From contig NZ_JACGWT010000001.1 of NCBI RefSeq assembly GCF_014137855.1, forward strand, positions 682,001 to 746,000: a stretch of DNA of 64,000 bases. Reading direction: 5' to 3'. The stretch is from Microlunatus kandeliicorticis. Its GTDB lineage: Bacteria > Actinomycetota > Actinomycetes > Propionibacteriales > Propionibacteriaceae. Under the pieces are notes generated by a model, which was given only the letters and a program-made list of their open reading frames with translations, did not search any database and had not been told where the DNA came from. A program made the position numbers and the translations under genes. Positions 62,403 to 64,000 of this stretch are shown one piece after another. Within the stretch, counting starts at the first letter, position 1. Each line of letters begins with the position of its first letter.

Positions 62403-63668
62403 TCAGGACCGGTCGCGCCGCTCGGGACGCGGCAGGTACCGGACGCCCCAGTGTCGCGTCCAGACGCCGCCGATCAGGGCCAGCACACCGGTGGCGACCC
62501 CGGCTCCGACCACGCTGACCAGCGGGGTGAGGATCGCGACCAGGCCGGGGCCGATCAGCGACCCGGCGCCGACCAGCGCGTTCCACCAGCCCATCCAGGC
62601 GGCCCGGTTGCGCGGCGGGGTCAGGTCGGCCGACAGGGTCTTGTTGATCCCGGCCCCGAGTCCGTTGCCGAGCGCCAGCACCACCGCGACCGCGAGAAAG
62701 CCGGGCACCGACGAGCCGAGCGGGCTGAGCAGGAAGGCGATGCCGGTGCCGAACAGGCAGGGGAGCAGGACGGCCAGCCGGCCGTACCGCTGCATGATCG
62801 ACCCGGCCGGCAGCACCAGCGCGATCTCCACCGCGGCGGCGACCGCGAAGGTCAGCGAGATGATCTTGGCGTCGTGGCCGAAGGCGTGGCCGAGCAGCGG
62901 GATCAGCAGGTCGCGGTTGGTCCGGACCGCGGCCACCACCATCACGCCCAGCCCGACCAGCACGAACGGGCGGACGATCGCCCGCCGCTCCTCCGCGGTC
63001 GGCGGCTCGGGCGGAGCGGCCGTGGGGTCGCGGCGTGCGGCGGGCGCGACGAACACCAGCACCGACACGATCGAGAGCAGGGCGGCGACCAGGTGCACGA
63101 CGAAGACCGCCTCGAGGTCGGCCAGGCTGAGCACCAGCGCGCCGACCGCCGGCCCGAGCACCCGCCCGATCCGCAGCACGCCACCGAAGGTGGTCATCAC
63201 CCGCGCCCGGGCGGCGTGCGGGACGTGGTCGGCCAGATAGGTCTGCCGACCGAGGTCCCAGGTCTCGTCGCCGAAGGCCAGCACCACCAGGCTGATCACC
63301 AGCACCAGCGCGGCCGTCCCCGGTCGGGACGCCTGCGGTTGGCCCGCCGCCCAGAGGCAGCCGAGCAGCGCCAGCACGGCGAGCGAACCGCCGATCACCA
63401 GCCCGCGGCGCTCACCGATCCGGGCCATCCCCTGGCCGAGCGGCACCGGGCTGACCACCGCCACCACGCCGATCACCGTGGTCAGCACGGCGACCTGGGC
63501 CACCGACAGACCGAGCCGCAGCCCGACCAGCGGGATCACCGGGACGATCGCCGCGGTGCCGGTCGCGTAGAGCAGCGTCGGCAGCATGATCGGCAGCAGC
63601 AGCGAGCGGAGGACGGCCCGCGGGGTCGGCTCGGTGGTCGTCGGGTGCTCGTCGGTCCGCGCCGTCAT
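62403..63668 (-). CDS. MFS transporter
   Basis: This 421-residue transporter has about 12 membrane segments, the first being LLLPIMLPTLLYATGTAAIV. The loop 2-3 motif is MARIGERRGLVIGGSLAVLA. Other helices are ALVLVISLVVLAFGDETWDL, VLGPAVGALVLSLADLEAVF and GFLAVAVVLALGNGLGAGIN. The exported or imported compound is unknown. ATG 63668 is the start; a long palindrome lies 13-40 bases upstream. Confidence 0.9.
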   Translation of the reverse strand: MTARTDEHPTTTEPTPRAVLRSLLLPIMLPTLLYATGTAAIVPVIPLVGLRLGLSVAQVAVLTTVIGVVAVVSPVPLGQGMARIGERRGLVIGGSLAVLALLGCLWAAGQPQASRPGTAALVLVISLVVLAFGDETWDLGRQTYLADHVPHAARARVMTTFGGVLRIGRVLGPAVGALVLSLADLEAVFVVHLVAALLSIVSVLVFVAPAARRDPTAAPPEPPTAEERRAIVRPFVLVGLGVMVVAAVRTNRDLLIPLLGHAFGHDAKIISLTFAVAAAVEIALVLPAGSIMQRYGRLAVLLPCLFGTGIAFLLSPLGSSVPGFLAVAVVLALGNGLGAGINKTLSADLTPPRNRAAWMGWWNALVGAGSLIGPGLVAILTPLVSVVGAGVATGVLALIGGVWTRHWGVRYLPRPERRDRS

Positions 63669-63680
63669 GCCCGCCTCTCG

Positions 63681-63708
63681 CCAGATGTCTTGACGTCAAG
63701 ATACCTGG
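63681..63708. promoter_or_regulatory. Palindromic operator before the MFS gene
   Basis: A 28-bp near-palindrome, with a perfect core TCTTGACGTCAAGA (63688-63701) and matching ends CCAG/CTGG. The core is like operators of MarR-type regulators. It overlaps where the promoter of the MFS gene would be. No regulator gene is next to it in the window; one may lie beyond the right edge. Confidence 0.7.
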
Positions 63709-63835
63709 CCGATGCTTCGCTGCCGAGGCTCGGGTCGCGATCTGGACAGGGCTTTCCGCAGTGGGCAAGGTGCCGGGTCGATCGAGCCGCCCGAGAGAGG
63801 CGTTTCGACGGGCTCAGCGCACGTGTCGCGTGGGG
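63709..63835. other. Gene-free stretch after the operator
   Basis: No supportable gene. It contains one diverged repeat copy, TTTCGACGGGCTCAGCGCACG at about 63803-63823. Confidence 0.5.
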
Positions 63836-63936
63836 CGCTTCGACAGGCTCAGCGCGCGTATCGCTTCGACGGGCTCAGTGCGCGTATCGCTTCGACGGGC
63901 TCAGTGCGCGTATCGCTTCGACCGGCTCAGCGTGCG
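63836..63936. repeat. 26-bp tandem repeats (CTTCGACGGGCTCAG family)
   Basis: Units begin at 63836, 63862, 63888 and 63914 (last unit partial, 23 bases). The common unit is CGCTTCGACGGGCTCAGTGCGCGTAT. Units two and three are identical. They are the same repeat family as the copies at 11451-11668, 39388-39729 and 61216-61544, here expanded head to tail. Confidence 0.92.
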
Positions 63937-64000
63937 GGCTCGGCGGAGGTGTCTGACTTCGCTCGGTGAGCGGGGAGGGTCGAGGCGTGGGACCGGCGGA

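Noticed and set aside
63712-63969. Plus-strand open frames near the right edge
   Set aside because: They are made of the 26-bp tandem repeats, with no family resemblance.

Overview
The window is chromosomal DNA from a very GC-rich Actinomycetia bacterium. The evidence is heavy use of GTG/TTG starts, dense 4-bp start/stop overlaps, HadAB-type dehydratase genes beside rpmG, and the order rpmG-hadA-hadB ... tRNA-Trp-secE-nusG-rplK-rplA ... rplJ-rplL-rpoB-rpoC, as in mycobacteria and relatives. The genus cannot be fixed from the sequence alone. I see no prophage, insertion sequence, rRNA or CRISPR array.

Layout. (1) 1-3525: end of a FAD/NAD(P)-binding protein, a small MSMEG_6728-like protein that probably starts at CTG, and katG. 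(2) 3696-11450: a tightly coupled five-gene operon, SWIM zinc finger - DUF5691-like - MoxR AAA+ ATPase - DUF5682-like (TraB/ChaN-type motifs) - VWA protein. Its function is not known to me and it is the best candidate for an undescribed multi-protein system. (3) 11669-19761: a seven-gene minus-strand operon (sugar-type ABC transporter without ATPase, Tm-1-like protein, PEP-hydrolase-like TIM barrel, EthD, Gfo/Idh/MocA oxidoreductase) divergent from a ROK regulator. (4) 19796-24194: a TetR-controlled flavin monooxygenase cluster with two matching palindromic operators. It looks like an organosulfur or related desulfonation/oxidation unit. (5) 24307-32596: a REC-PAS-PAS histidine kinase, a DUF3048 lipoprotein, an HMG-CoA-lyase-like enzyme, a sulfatase and a membrane histidine kinase. 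(6) 32724-46165: the translation/transcription core (tRNA-Thr, tRNA-Met, rpmG, hadAB, murB, tRNA-Trp, secE, nusG, rplK, rplA). It is interrupted by treZ, an arabinofuranosidase, an acyl-CoA ligase and an aspartate aminotransferase. (7) 46190-51443: two MFS exporters around a MarR gene, an acetyltransferase and an NlpC/P60 wall hydrolase. (8) 51886-61214: rplJ-rplL with an L10-type leader, then rpoB-rpoC. (9) 61545-64000: a methyltransferase and an MFS transporter with a palindromic operator.

Smaller-scale structure. A dispersed repeat with core CTTCGACARGCTCAGCGCAC (and its complement) fills three convergent gene junctions (11451-11668, 39388-39729, 61216-61544) and forms 26-bp tandem copies at 63836-63936. 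SecE and NusG both carry long acidic N-terminal extensions. In NusG the extension holds four copies of an IDLD-like short motif. The -10 hexamer of the likely rpoB promoter sits exactly in the centre of a perfect 8+6+8 palindrome.
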